From: Alcaligenaceae bacterium
GTDB taxonomy: Bacteria > Pseudomonadota > Gammaproteobacteria > Burkholderiales > Burkholderiaceae_B
Direction: 5' to 3'
Assembly: GCA_947380655.1 (NCBI GenBank)
Contig: CANCRX010000048.1
Location: forward strand, 1-23,038
Length of the DNA: 23,038 bases
Positions 1 to 6,763 of this stretch are shown one piece after another. Position numbers and translations under genes: made by a program. How positions within the stretch are numbered: the first letter of the stretch is position 1; the number at the start of each line of letters is the position of its first letter. The notes under the pieces are model-generated. The model was given only the letters and a program-made list of their open reading frames with translations, was not told the origin of the DNA and did not search any database.

Positions 1-239
1 TGAATAGCGCGTTGCTCGGCCTGAGCTTTTTGCTGCTGGGCACGCTGCTGCGCTGCACGTCTTTCAGCCTGTTGCTGTGCTTCGTATTGCTGGCGTGCCA
101 TCTCAGCCTGGCGAGCTTGCTCCGCAGCTTGAATCTGATTTTGCGCTGCGTTCAGGTTGTTGAGTTGCTCTTGCTGAGATTGCGCCATTGCAAAAGAACT
201 GACGACTAAACCTATCGACAATAAAACTTTTTTCATCAT
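1..239 (-). CDS. Gln/Ala-rich exported protein, C-terminus cut by window edge
   Basis: I do not recognise a function. About 79 residues are visible and the frame is open at the window edge, so the C-terminus is missing. The N-terminus (MMKKVLLSIGLVVSSFAMAQ) is a clear Sec signal peptide, probably cut after AMA. The mature part is almost wholly Gln, Ala, Glu and Arg, with motifs such as QQQAERRAAQQRAQQQ, which predicts a charged alpha-helical coiled coil in the periplasm. It resembles short uncharacterised exported proteins of the DUF5384 kind, but that is only a memory-based resemblance. An AAGGAG Shine-Dalgarno lies 8 bases before the first ATG. The start is 18 bp after the stop of the glycine-zipper lipoprotein gene, so the two are probably one operon. 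A plus-strand frame here is a shadow of the repeated codons. Confidence 0.7.
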   Translation of the reverse strand, partial: MMKKVLLSIGLVVSSFAMAQSQQEQLNNLNAAQNQIQAAEQARQAEMARQQYEAQQQAERRAAQQRAQQQKAQAEQRAI

Positions 240-257
240 AGTACGCACTCCTTGAAA

Positions 258-755
258 TTAGGGACAAGGCACATCATTGTTGGGCTGAATGCGTGTCTCA
301 GTGCTATAGCCAGTGGAAATCACGAGCGCAGTACCGAGTTTGAATTCGCACATTTTTCCGACCTGTGCCGAACTCAGCATGCGATTGTTTTCAACATATG
401 TCAGCTGCACACCATCCACCAGTGTTTTATCTGACACCATTGTGCCGGCCGCAGCACCTACTACGCCTCCAGCCACTGCACCTGCGGCCACGTTATTGGA
501 GCGATTACCTGCGGCTCCACCCAGGAGCGCGCCAATGATGGCCCCCCCGATTTGAGCAGCTTGTTTACCCTGCGAATTATCCACTTCGATTTTGGCTGGA
601 TTAATAGCCATAATCTGAACCATCTTGGCAGCCTGAGCCTGATTGACCTGACCTTGTTTATAGACGTTGGCTTTGTACTGGTCGCCGGAAGCACATCCTG
701 TAAGCGTCAATACCGACATGACGAGTGAAACAGTTAAAAACTTTGAACTAAACAT
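258..755 (-). CDS. SlyB-like glycine-zipper outer-membrane lipoprotein
   Basis: A 165-residue lipoprotein. The signal peptide ends in a lipobox (LTGC, Cys21), so the mature protein should be lipid-anchored, probably in the outer membrane. Residues about 65-105 form a glycine-zipper two-helix segment (AAQIGGAIIGALLGGAAGN, then AAGAVAGGVVGAAAG), as in the SlyB/PcpY/17-kDa antigen family. The C-terminal 55 residues form a small beta-rich domain. Length matches SlyB-type proteins (about 150-170). SlyB-family proteins stabilise outer-membrane proteins and the envelope under stress; the exact role here is inferred. The Shine-Dalgarno is weak. The gene diverges from ttuC across 142 bp and is followed after 18 bp by the Gln-rich exported protein. 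Confidence 0.85.
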   Translation of the reverse strand: MFSSKFLTVSLVMSVLTLTGCASGDQYKANVYKQGQVNQAQAAKMVQIMAINPAKIEVDNSQGKQAAQIGGAIIGALLGGAAGNRSNNVAAGAVAGGVVGAAAGTMVSDKTLVDGVQLTYVENNRMLSSAQVGKMCEFKLGTALVISTGYSTETRIQPNNDVPCP

Positions 756-897
756 GTTCTATCTCATCCCTATTTTGGTTAATGATTCATTTGCTCAGGC
801 CTTGAGCCAAGCATTGATATGGAAAGACCGGTATAACTGTATTTTAGTGTTTGTTACAGGTTATCATCACTGAAAACTTTTAATAGGGGATCCAAGC
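756..897. promoter_or_regulatory. Divergent intergenic region between slyB-like gene and ttuC
   Basis: This 142-bp AT-rich gap must hold promoters for both flanking genes because they diverge. I see a short inverted repeat GCTCA-GGCCT-TGAGC at 793-807, which could be an operator half-site pair, but at five bases per arm it is weak. I could not find a convincing -35/-10 pair: TTGATA and TATAAC on the plus strand near 820-840 are too close together. A GGGG-containing Shine-Dalgarno sits shortly before the ttuC ATG. No RNA gene is apparent. Confidence 0.4.
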
Positions 898-1995
898 ATG
901 AGTCGTGCTTTTCGTATTGCGGTATTAGCGGGTGATGGTATTGGTAAAGAAGTCATGCCTGAGGGCTTGCGTGTCCTGAAGGCCGCAGCGACTAAATTTG
1001 GCCTGAATCTTGAATTCCGTCAGTTTGACTGGGCATCTTGCGATTATTACGTCAAAACTGGCCAAATGATGCCTGATGACTGGAAATCTCATCTCGTTGA
1101 CTGTGATGCGATCTATTTTGGTGCCGTAGGCTGGCCAGAAATCGTGGCTGACCACGTTTCCTTGTATGGATCACTGCTGAAATTCCGTCGTGAATTTGAT
1201 CAGTACATTAATTTGCGTCCTGTTCGCCTGTTTGATGGCGTGCCTTGCCCACTGGCTAATCGTAAAGCCGGCGATATTGATTTCTTTGTTGTGCGCGAAA
1301 ACACCGAGGGTGAATACTCTGCTGTGGGCGGCAAGATGTTTGAGGGAACCGATCGTGAGATCGTGCTCCAGGAATCCATCTTTACCCGTATTGGCTGCGA
1401 CCGGGTGTTGCGTTTCGCTTTTGAGATGGCTTCACGCCGCAAACGCAAACACCTGACTATTGCCACCAAGTCAAACGGTATCGCGATCAGCATGCCTTAC
1501 TGGGATGAGCGCGCAGCTGAAATCGGTAAAGAATATCCGGATATAAAAACAGACAAACAACATATTGATATCCTTTCAGCTCGTTTTGTCTTACAGCCCG
1601 ATCGTTTTGACGTGGTGGTGGCTTCGAATTTGTTTGGCGATATTCTGTCTGATTTGGGTCCGGCTTGTACAGGCACGATTGGTTTGGCTCCTTCAGCAAA
1701 CTTGAATCCTGACCGCAAATTCCCCTCATTATTTGAACCTGTGCACGGCTCTGCACCTGATATTTACGGCAAACAAATCGCCAACCCGGTCGCCATGATC
1801 TGGTCTGGTGCGCTGATGCTTGAATATCTCGGACGTGGACTGCCCGAGGCTGAACAAAAGCCTTACCTCGATGCGCACGACGAAATCGTCAAGTGCATTG
1901 AAAAAATCCTGGTAACGGGTCCACACACTCCTGATCTGGGTGGCAAAGCCTCAACCAGTGACATGGGTGCTGCAATCACGAAGATGCTTGCTTAA
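898..1995 (+). CDS. ttuC: Tartrate dehydrogenase / D-malate dehydrogenase (decarboxylating) family
   Basis: A 365-residue NAD-dependent beta-hydroxyacid oxidative decarboxylase of the isopropylmalate/isocitrate dehydrogenase superfamily, full length for tartrate dehydrogenases (about 360). Visible family features are GDGIGKEV near the N-terminus (12-19), the substrate-loop motif RENTEGEYS with its conserved Tyr, the metal-binding stretch SNLFGDILSDLGPA and the cofactor motif FEPVHGSAPDIYGK. These match TtuC/YeaU-type enzymes better than LeuB. Family members act on tartrate, D-malate or meso-tartrate and need a divalent metal; the substrate here is not shown by sequence. It is followed in the same direction by a Bug receptor and an aldolase, which suggests a carboxylic-acid utilisation locus. 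A strong intercistronic stem-loop lies 52 bp after the stop. Confidence 0.92.
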   Translation: MSRAFRIAVLAGDGIGKEVMPEGLRVLKAAATKFGLNLEFRQFDWASCDYYVKTGQMMPDDWKSHLVDCDAIYFGAVGWPEIVADHVSLYGSLLKFRREFDQYINLRPVRLFDGVPCPLANRKAGDIDFFVVRENTEGEYSAVGGKMFEGTDREIVLQESIFTRIGCDRVLRFAFEMASRRKRKHLTIATKSNGIAISMPYWDERAAEIGKEYPDIKTDKQHIDILSARFVLQPDRFDVVVASNLFGDILSDLGPACTGTIGLAPSANLNPDRKFPSLFEPVHGSAPDIYGKQIANPVAMIWSGALMLEYLGRGLPEAEQKPYLDAHDEIVKCIEKILVTGPHTPDLGGKASTSDMGAAITKMLA

Positions 1996-2047
1996 TCAAG
2001 CTTTGCATTGTCCTTGACTGCTTATAAGTTGCTTTAAAGAAGTTAAT

Positions 2048-2079
2048 CAGTGAAGACTCCGATAACGGAGTTTTCACTG
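2048..2079 (+). other. Strong intercistronic stem-loop between ttuC and the Bug gene
   Basis: The arms CAGTGAAGACTCCG (2048-2061) and CGGAGTTTTCACTG (2066-2079) pair over 14 positions with a single G-U wobble and an ATAA tetraloop. The plus-strand transcript has no U-tract after the stem (GCTGAATTTGCC), so it does not look like a standard intrinsic terminator. It may stabilise or separate the two messages, or act as a weak terminator or attenuator. The hairpin itself is read directly from the sequence; the role is inferred. Confidence 0.7.
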
Positions 2080-2126
2080 GCTGAATTTGCCACAAAGAGC
2101 AAATCTGCCTTCACAGGAGACAAGCA

Positions 2127-3119
2127 ATGTCCATAGCAAATATCAAACGTAGAAATCTGGTGACAGCAGGTGCTGCCATGCTGGGGGCTCATTTATTACC
2201 CTTGGGTTCGGCACAGGCTCAAAGCTTTCCTAGTCGACCGATTACCTTTATCTGCCCATGGCCGGCAGGTGGCACCTCGGACGCCACGATGCGTGTACTC
2301 GCCCAGGTTGCTTCACGCGAACTGGGACAAACCGTTGTGGTTGAAAACCGGGCAGGGGCTGCAGGGATGATTGGTGCGAAAGCACTTGCGAGTGCAAAAC
2401 CTGACGGCTATACGATCGGCCAGCTGGCGTTGTCGGTGACGCGGTTTTCTCAACTTGGCACGGTGCAGATCGATCCACTCAAAGACTTCACCTTTCTAGG
2501 CATGGCGTCTGCGCAGACTTTTGGCGTAGTGGTGCAACCTGATTCACCTTTTAAAAACTTGCAGGAACTCGTTGTGTATGCGCGTGCCAATCCTGACAAA
2601 TTAACTTACTCAACTTCTGGTGTAGCGGGTCAAACCCATATTGGGATGGAAGAGTTCGCCCAAGCCGCAGGCATCAAGCTTCGCCATGTTCCCTACAAGG
2701 GTGGGGCGCCAGCGTTGCAAGGTTTGCTCGGCGGGCAGGTTGACATGATGGCTGATTCGAGTTCCTGGGCATCATTAGTTGAGGCCGGTAAATTGCGCTT
2801 ACTGGTGACGTGGGGTGCTGAGCGCTTAGCGAGATTTAAAGACGTCCCTACACTCAAAGAACTAGGTTATGGGGTGATTAACGACGCACCGAACGGAGTG
2901 GCTGCGCCGGCAGGTCTCGATCCAGAGATTGCGAAACAACTCACGCGCGCTGTAGAGGTTGCGGTGAAAAGTGCAGAGTTCAAACTAGCCTGCGAAAAAA
3001 TCGATGCGCCTGTTATTTATATGAACCCACAACAGTATCGTCAGTATTTTGCTGACACGTATAAAAAAGAAACGGTACTGATTGAAAAACTGCAGTTGAA
3101 AAAACTGCTTGAAAATTAA
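2127..3119 (+). CDS. Bug-family (tripartite tricarboxylate transporter) substrate-binding protein
   Basis: A 330-residue periplasmic solute receptor of the Bug/TctC family, which is greatly expanded in Alcaligenaceae and Burkholderiales. The signal region has a twin-arginine-like start (KRRNLV) and a hydrophobic core, with probable cleavage after AQA before QSFPSRPI. Family hallmarks follow: PSRPITFICPWPAGG with the ligand-binding loop, NRAGAAGMIGA, VPYKGGAPALQGLLGGQVD, and the late GVAAPAGLDPE segment. Such receptors bind carboxylates such as citrate, tartrate or nicotinate. No TctA/TctB membrane partners are in the window, so this is an orphan receptor here. An AGGAGA Shine-Dalgarno precedes the ATG. 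The aldolase gene begins 27 bp after its stop, so they are surely co-transcribed. Confidence 0.93.
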   Translation: MSIANIKRRNLVTAGAAMLGAHLLPLGSAQAQSFPSRPITFICPWPAGGTSDATMRVLAQVASRELGQTVVVENRAGAAGMIGAKALASAKPDGYTIGQLALSVTRFSQLGTVQIDPLKDFTFLGMASAQTFGVVVQPDSPFKNLQELVVYARANPDKLTYSTSGVAGQTHIGMEEFAQAAGIKLRHVPYKGGAPALQGLLGGQVDMMADSSSWASLVEAGKLRLLVTWGAERLARFKDVPTLKELGYGVINDAPNGVAAPAGLDPEIAKQLTRAVEVAVKSAEFKLACEKIDAPVIYMNPQQYRQYFADTYKKETVLIEKLQLKKLLEN

Positions 3120-3146
3120 TTGAGTCAAACTTCAGGAACACAGGCC

Positions 3147-3911
3147 ATGGCTGATTACACCAATCGTTTTAAAGCATCACTCAAAGCAGGTAAAGCAAAC
3201 ATAGGTTTGTGGATCTCTATTCCGGACGCCTTTACAACTGAAATCTGCGCGACCGCTGAATTTGACTGGATGCTTCTTGATGGCGAACACACGCCGAGTG
3301 ATGCACGTACGGTGCTGTCTCAGTTACAGGCCTGTGGTGCTTACCATACACAGGCTGTCGCGAGGCCGCCTGTCGGTCAGACGCACTTGATCAAGCAGTT
3401 GCTTGATGTCGGTGTACAGAATCTACTGATTCCTATGGTCGATACTCCTGAACAAGCGCAACAACTGGTCGGTGATGTACGTTATCCGCCTCAGGGTAAT
3501 CGTGGAGTAGGTTTTGGCGCTGCGCGTGTTTCACGCTGGGGCGCACGCAAAGATTATGCGCAAGGTGCAAATGACGAAATTTGTTTGCTGGTGCAAGTTG
3601 AGACGAAAACAGGTTTAGCTAATCTTGATGCGATCTGCCAGGTCGAGGGTGTAGATGGTGTGTTCCTAGGCCCCTCTGATATTTCTGCTGCATTGGGATA
3701 TCTGGGCAGTCCGGGTCATCCAACAGTCGTTGCCGAGATTGAGCGTTGCATAGCCGTCATTCTTAAACACGGTAAAGCGGCAGGCATTCTGACCCCAGAT
3801 CGCACGTTAGCCAAGCGTTATCTGGAGCTCGGCTGCACCTTTGTTGCTGTGGGTGTAGATGCCAGCCTGCTCGCCAATAGCGTAAGAGATTTGAAAGCCC
3901 ACTTTAATTAA
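3147..3911 (+). CDS. hpaI: HpcH/HpaI-family class II pyruvate aldolase (4-hydroxy-2-oxoheptanedioate aldolase-like)
   Basis: A 254-residue metal-dependent aldolase that cleaves 4-hydroxy-2-oxoacids to pyruvate plus an aldehyde. It closely resembles E. coli HpaI (262 residues): IGLWISIPDAFTTEI, the catalytic segment DWMLLDGEHTPSD (Asp/Glu/His), QLLDVGVQNLLIPMVDTPEQA with metal and substrate residues, RGVGFGAARVSRW, VQVETKTGLANLD with the metal-binding Glu, EGVDGVFLGPSDIS, and FVAVGVDASLLA. A TTG directly after the preceding stop (3120) would add nine residues. I prefer the ATG at 3147, because AGGA lies 9 bases ahead and MADYTNRFKASLKAG matches the family start. No homoprotocatechuate pathway genes are nearby, so the substrate may be another hydroxy-oxoacid linked to the ttuC/Bug locus. 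Confidence 0.92.
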   Translation: MADYTNRFKASLKAGKANIGLWISIPDAFTTEICATAEFDWMLLDGEHTPSDARTVLSQLQACGAYHTQAVARPPVGQTHLIKQLLDVGVQNLLIPMVDTPEQAQQLVGDVRYPPQGNRGVGFGAARVSRWGARKDYAQGANDEICLLVQVETKTGLANLDAICQVEGVDGVFLGPSDISAALGYLGSPGHPTVVAEIERCIAVILKHGKAAGILTPDRTLAKRYLELGCTFVAVGVDASLLANSVRDLKAHFN

Positions 3912-3912
3912 G

Positions 3913-3954
3913 TACTGATATTTAAGTACTGGCTTTTATGTACTGACTTTTACT
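3913..3954 (+). repeat. Three 14-bp tandem repeats in a convergent intergenic gap
   Basis: Three consecutive 14-base units, TACTGATATTTAAG, TACTGGCTTTTATG and TACTGACTTTTACT, start directly after the aldolase stop codon. All share TACTG at positions 1-5 and TTTA at positions 9-12. The palindrome AGTACT occurs at 3911-3916 and 3925-3930, so the first part can fold into a 6-bp hairpin followed by a T-rich run (GGCTTTTAT). This may serve as a weak terminator for the plus-strand operon. The repeats are seen directly; the role is inferred. Confidence 0.65.
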
Positions 3955-3973
3955 CAGCTCGGTTCAACACGCC

Positions 3974-4951
3974 TCAGTTCAGTCGCAAGGAGTGATCGAG
4001 TCCTCGGATGAGTTCGAGGACTATTTCGCATTTTGGCACGGCAACACCATGCTGATGCGCGAGTTCAACCAGCTGACCGAGTATCGCCTCTGACTCAAGT
4101 GATCTGCCTGCCAGGACATCCTGATACATGGATGCACGGTGAGAACCTGGACGTTTTTTAGGGGTGACGAGTTCGTCCAGATTCAGTGTGTCAGCAATAT
4201 CGAAGCCCGTTGCTTTGGCAACGGCGAGTGCTTCGCGCATCATGTCTTTCATCTGTTCTCTCATGCCTTCCGAGGAGGTCATGACAACAGTGGGGAGACG
4301 GGCGAGGGCAGCAACAGGATTCAAACCCACGTTAATAATCAGCTTTTGCCAGACGTTTTTTCTGACATTCGTACTGGCGATGCCCTCAATCCCTGCACGC
4401 TGAAACAGCGCAATCACGTTTTGTAAGCGTTCAGAATCAGAATTGTCTGGTTCACCCATGACCCAGCGGTCCCCAGGCGGACCCAGGATAACGCCTGGCT
4501 CGATGACTTCGTTGGGCGAGTAAATCACGCAGCCAAGCGAGTCGTGACGCAAAAGTGCCCAAAGTTCTCCTTGGGGATCCAGTAAAGGCAAATGTCCTTT
4601 ATCTGAGTTGACACCTTGATTCCACCACCAAGGCAGGCCATTGATCGCAAATATCACCACACCGTTCGGTGCAAGTAATCGTTTGATCACGGCCGCAGCA
4701 CCCGGCAGGGCTTGTGCTTTCAGGGTCACAATCACTACATCCTGAGGCGCTAGCTCTTCTGGTTTATCCGTCGCAGCAAAAGGGGAGCCTGCGAAGACTT
4801 CTTCGCCGCGATGTAGCCGTATGCCGTGTTTTTTAATGGCTTCGAGATGTGGACCACGTGCAATCAATGAGATCTGATCTTTACCCGCAGCAATCAGACG
4901 TGCAGCAAGATGACCCCCTACAGCGCCGGCACCAAAAATACATACTTTCAT
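3974..4951 (-). CDS. panE: Ketopantoate reductase (ApbA/PanE) family oxidoreductase
   Basis: A 325-residue NADPH-dependent 2-ketoacid reductase of the 2-dehydropantoate 2-reductase family, slightly longer than E. coli PanE (303). The dinucleotide-binding motif GAGAVGG is at 7-13. Family residues include Asn104 in FAINGLPWWW, the catalytic Lys203 in KNVWQKLIINVGLNP, and the late signature HRASMYQDVLAGRSLESEAILG. True PanE makes pantoate for coenzyme A. Burkholderiales carry several paralogues in catabolic loci, and the position next to ttuC, a Bug receptor and an aldolase suggests another ketoacid substrate (inference). It converges on the aldolase gene across 62 bp. The Shine-Dalgarno is weak (AAAGTAAAAAA before ATG). 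A 20-bp inverted repeat and three 22-bp repeats lie just upstream. Confidence 0.88.
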   Translation of the reverse strand: MKVCIFGAGAVGGHLAARLIAAGKDQISLIARGPHLEAIKKHGIRLHRGEEVFAGSPFAATDKPEELAPQDVVIVTLKAQALPGAAAVIKRLLAPNGVVIFAINGLPWWWNQGVNSDKGHLPLLDPQGELWALLRHDSLGCVIYSPNEVIEPGVILGPPGDRWVMGEPDNSDSERLQNVIALFQRAGIEGIASTNVRKNVWQKLIINVGLNPVAALARLPTVVMTSSEGMREQMKDMMREALAVAKATGFDIADTLNLDELVTPKKRPGSHRASMYQDVLAGRSLESEAILGQLVELAHQHGVAVPKCEIVLELIRGLDHSLRLN

Positions 4952-4966
4952 TTTTTTACTTTATTG

Positions 4967-4986
4967 TTGGTTGACTGAACAACCAA
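4967..4986. promoter_or_regulatory. Perfect inverted repeat upstream of the PanE-like gene
   Basis: TTGGTTG (4967-4973) and CAACCAA (4980-4986) form a perfect 7-bp inverted repeat with a 6-base spacer. It lies 16-35 bp upstream of the minus-strand ATG at 4951. This position fits an operator for a dimeric repressor or, if transcribed, a hairpin in the 5' leader. The repeat is seen directly; a regulatory role is inferred. Confidence 0.5.
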
Positions 4987-5018
4987 GACAGTAAGTGCGG
5001 GACCGACATAATGCAAGA

Positions 5019-5084
5019 GGGTTATGAAGATAGGACAGCTGGGATATGGAGATAGGACAGCTGGGATATGGAGATAGGACAGCT
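5019..5084. repeat. Three 22-bp tandem repeats, each ending in AGATAGGACAGCT
   Basis: Units occupy 5019-5040, 5041-5062 and 5063-5084. Units 2 and 3 are identical; unit 1 differs at two positions (GGGTTATGA in place of GGGATATGG). Each unit contributes a CAGCTG palindrome across its right edge (5036-5041, 5058-5063, 5080-5085), so the palindromes recur every 22 bp, about two helical turns, on one face of the DNA. The array is 68-133 bp upstream of the PanE-like start codon and downstream of the RNase gene stop. It could be a cooperative regulator-binding array or simply a small minisatellite. Confidence 0.85.
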
Positions 5085-5219
5085 GTATAAATAACTGAAA
5101 ACACTTATTTACATTACTTTACATAATATACATTATGCGCATATTGCGGATGGCTAGATGTGGGAAGTGCGTCTATCTTTTACTTAAACCTTCCGTATGC
5201 AATTGTGAATCCATTCAAA
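5085..5219. other. AT-rich spacer with no supported gene
   Basis: Between the 22-bp repeat array and the stop of the RNase-like gene lies strongly AT-rich DNA (for example TTTACATTACTTTACATAATA near 5110-5130). A 63-codon plus-strand frame starting at 5135 has no good Shine-Dalgarno, runs into the antisense of the RNase gene and shows no recognisable protein, so I do not call it. The region may hold the promoter of the minus-strand reductase. I see no clear terminator for the RNase gene. Confidence 0.4.
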
Positions 5220-6575
5220 TCAAACCTCGACTGTCTGCCCTAGTAAAGGCGCCATCGCAGACCAGCCTAGCTCGTGTTCTATCCTTTGGCGCAACATATC
5301 TGATGGTATCGGTTCGCCGTGATTGAGATAAACAACTTTTGGAGCTTTCGGTGCAGTCTTGAGCCAATCCATGATTTGCTGACTATCTGCGTGTGCCGAC
5401 ATGCCCTCGAGCGCGACCACTTCGGCTTTAATCTGAACTTCCTCTCCATAGATTCGGATCGTTTTTTCTCCAGACAATATTCTGGCTCCTCTTGTTCCAG
5501 CCGCTTGAAATCCCGCAAATACGATGGTGTTTCGGCGATCAGGTCCAAGAGCCTTAATGTGATGCAGTACACGACCGCCGGTAGCCATACCGCTGGCTGA
5601 AACAATGATGGATGGATAGCGAATACTGTCCAAGGCGCGTGAGTCTTCTACAGTACGAACCATCTTTGCTACGCTTCCCATGCCTGAACAGTCCGATTTG
5701 TTTAATCTGTGTTCTGAACAGTGTTTTTGGTAGATTTCGGTCATATCGATCGCCATTGGACTATTGAGAAAAACAGGTAGATCAGGAATCTGACCACTTT
5801 TTTTCATCCGATAGATGGCAAGTAACAGCTCTTGGGCACGTCCTACGGCAAAGGCTGGAATGACGACAATCCCGCCGCGCGCAACTGTGCGATTGATGAT
5901 TTCGGCAAATTTGATCTCTGGATCTGCCTTTTCGTGTAATCGATCGCCGTAGGTTGACTCCACCACAATACAGTCGGCGTGGTCAATGTTGGCTGGGGAC
6001 AGCATGATTTTGTCATCCGAGCGTCCCAGATCACCTGAAAATAGTGTTGTTTTCCCCCCTGCTGTAATTTCTGCTGACGAGGCACCCAATATGTGCCCTG
6101 CGGGTCGTAATTTGACGGAAAATCCTGATTTGAGGGATAAAAGCTGGTCAAACACCAGAGGTTTGAATAATTTCAACGTTTTTTTAACGTCATCAGTTGT
6201 ATATAGAGGTAGCGCGGGTGTATGGCGCGAAGTCTGGTGCTTGTTGGCGTATTGAGCTTCTTCTTCTTGTAAGTGTGCGCTATCTAGCAGTAAGATCTGG
6301 CATAAATCAATCGTTGATGGTGTGGCGTAAATTGGACCACGAAATCCTTGTTTGATCAGTAATGGCAACGCACCGCTATGATCCAGATGCCCATGCGTAA
6401 GAATTACGGCCTCTAGTTTCTTTACATCAAAAGGAAACTTGATCCAGTTTAATAACCTGAGATTTTTTAACCCCTGAAATAGACCGCAATCAATCAGGAT
6501 TGTTTTGTTTTTAAAGTTAACCAGTGTTTTTGAGCCTGTCACTGTGCCTGCGGCACCCAGAAAAGTTAGTTTCAT
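5220..6575 (-). CDS. Metallo-beta-lactamase / beta-CASP RNA-processing exonuclease-like protein
   Basis: A 451-residue zinc hydrolase of the beta-CASP group, related to CPSF-73 and bacterial RNA-specificity MBL-fold proteins; length is typical (about 450-470). Residues 1-30 are the MBL start (MKLTFLGAAGTVTGSKTLV, then IDCG). The zinc motif HGHLDH is at 61-66, and further metal ligands fall in RPAGHILGA and SGDLGRSDD. The beta-CASP domain follows (VVESTYGDR, VVIPAFAVGRAQELL, IIVSASGMATGG). The C-terminal RMMBL segment contains EGMSAHADSQQ and YLNHGE. Family members are single-strand RNA nucleases; the target here is unknown. A GTG at 6584 would add MRK, but I prefer the ATG at 6575: AGG lies 8 bases ahead and the family begins MKLTFLG. 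It is cytoplasmic and appears monocistronic. Confidence 0.93.
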   Translation of the reverse strand: MKLTFLGAAGTVTGSKTLVNFKNKTILIDCGLFQGLKNLRLLNWIKFPFDVKKLEAVILTHGHLDHSGALPLLIKQGFRGPIYATPSTIDLCQILLLDSAHLQEEEAQYANKHQTSRHTPALPLYTTDDVKKTLKLFKPLVFDQLLSLKSGFSVKLRPAGHILGASSAEITAGGKTTLFSGDLGRSDDKIMLSPANIDHADCIVVESTYGDRLHEKADPEIKFAEIINRTVARGGIVVIPAFAVGRAQELLLAIYRMKKSGQIPDLPVFLNSPMAIDMTEIYQKHCSEHRLNKSDCSGMGSVAKMVRTVEDSRALDSIRYPSIIVSASGMATGGRVLHHIKALGPDRRNTIVFAGFQAAGTRGARILSGEKTIRIYGEEVQIKAEVVALEGMSAHADSQQIMDWLKTAPKAPKVVYLNHGEPIPSDMLRQRIEHELGWSAMAPLLGQTVEV

Positions 6576-6763
6576 TTTGCGCACCTGTAAAACTGGGTTC
6601 AGATAAATTCATCATAGGCTTCATCGACAGATTTTGCTTGAGGAAAATGTTATTTACGAATAAAAAAATCATCAAAATCCAGGTCTGTCTGTTAGCATTT
6701 GCATGACGCTAGGCTCCTTTTCTGAGCTAAGCATTACAAATATTATTTTGAGGGTTCGTTGAC
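6576..6763. promoter_or_regulatory. Divergent intergenic region between RNase-like gene and doxX-type gene
   Basis: This 188-bp AT-rich gap must contain promoters for the two divergent genes. I could not assign a confident -35/-10 pair on either strand. GAGGG at about 6750-6755 is a plausible Shine-Dalgarno for the DoxX gene. No RNA gene or strong hairpin is apparent. Confidence 0.35.

Noticed and set aside
12..209. Plus-strand Leu-rich frame at the window start
   Set aside because: It is the complement of the Gln/Ala-rich coding repeats (CAG/GCG codons) on the minus strand, which has a signal peptide and a Shine-Dalgarno.
816..842. Sigma-70 promoter for ttuC (TTGATA and TATAAC)
   Set aside because: The two hexamers are only about 12 bases apart, too close for a normal promoter.
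5135..5326. 63-codon plus-strand frame with several Cys residues
   Set aside because: No ribosome-binding site, half of it is antisense to the RNase-like gene, and no recognisable domain.
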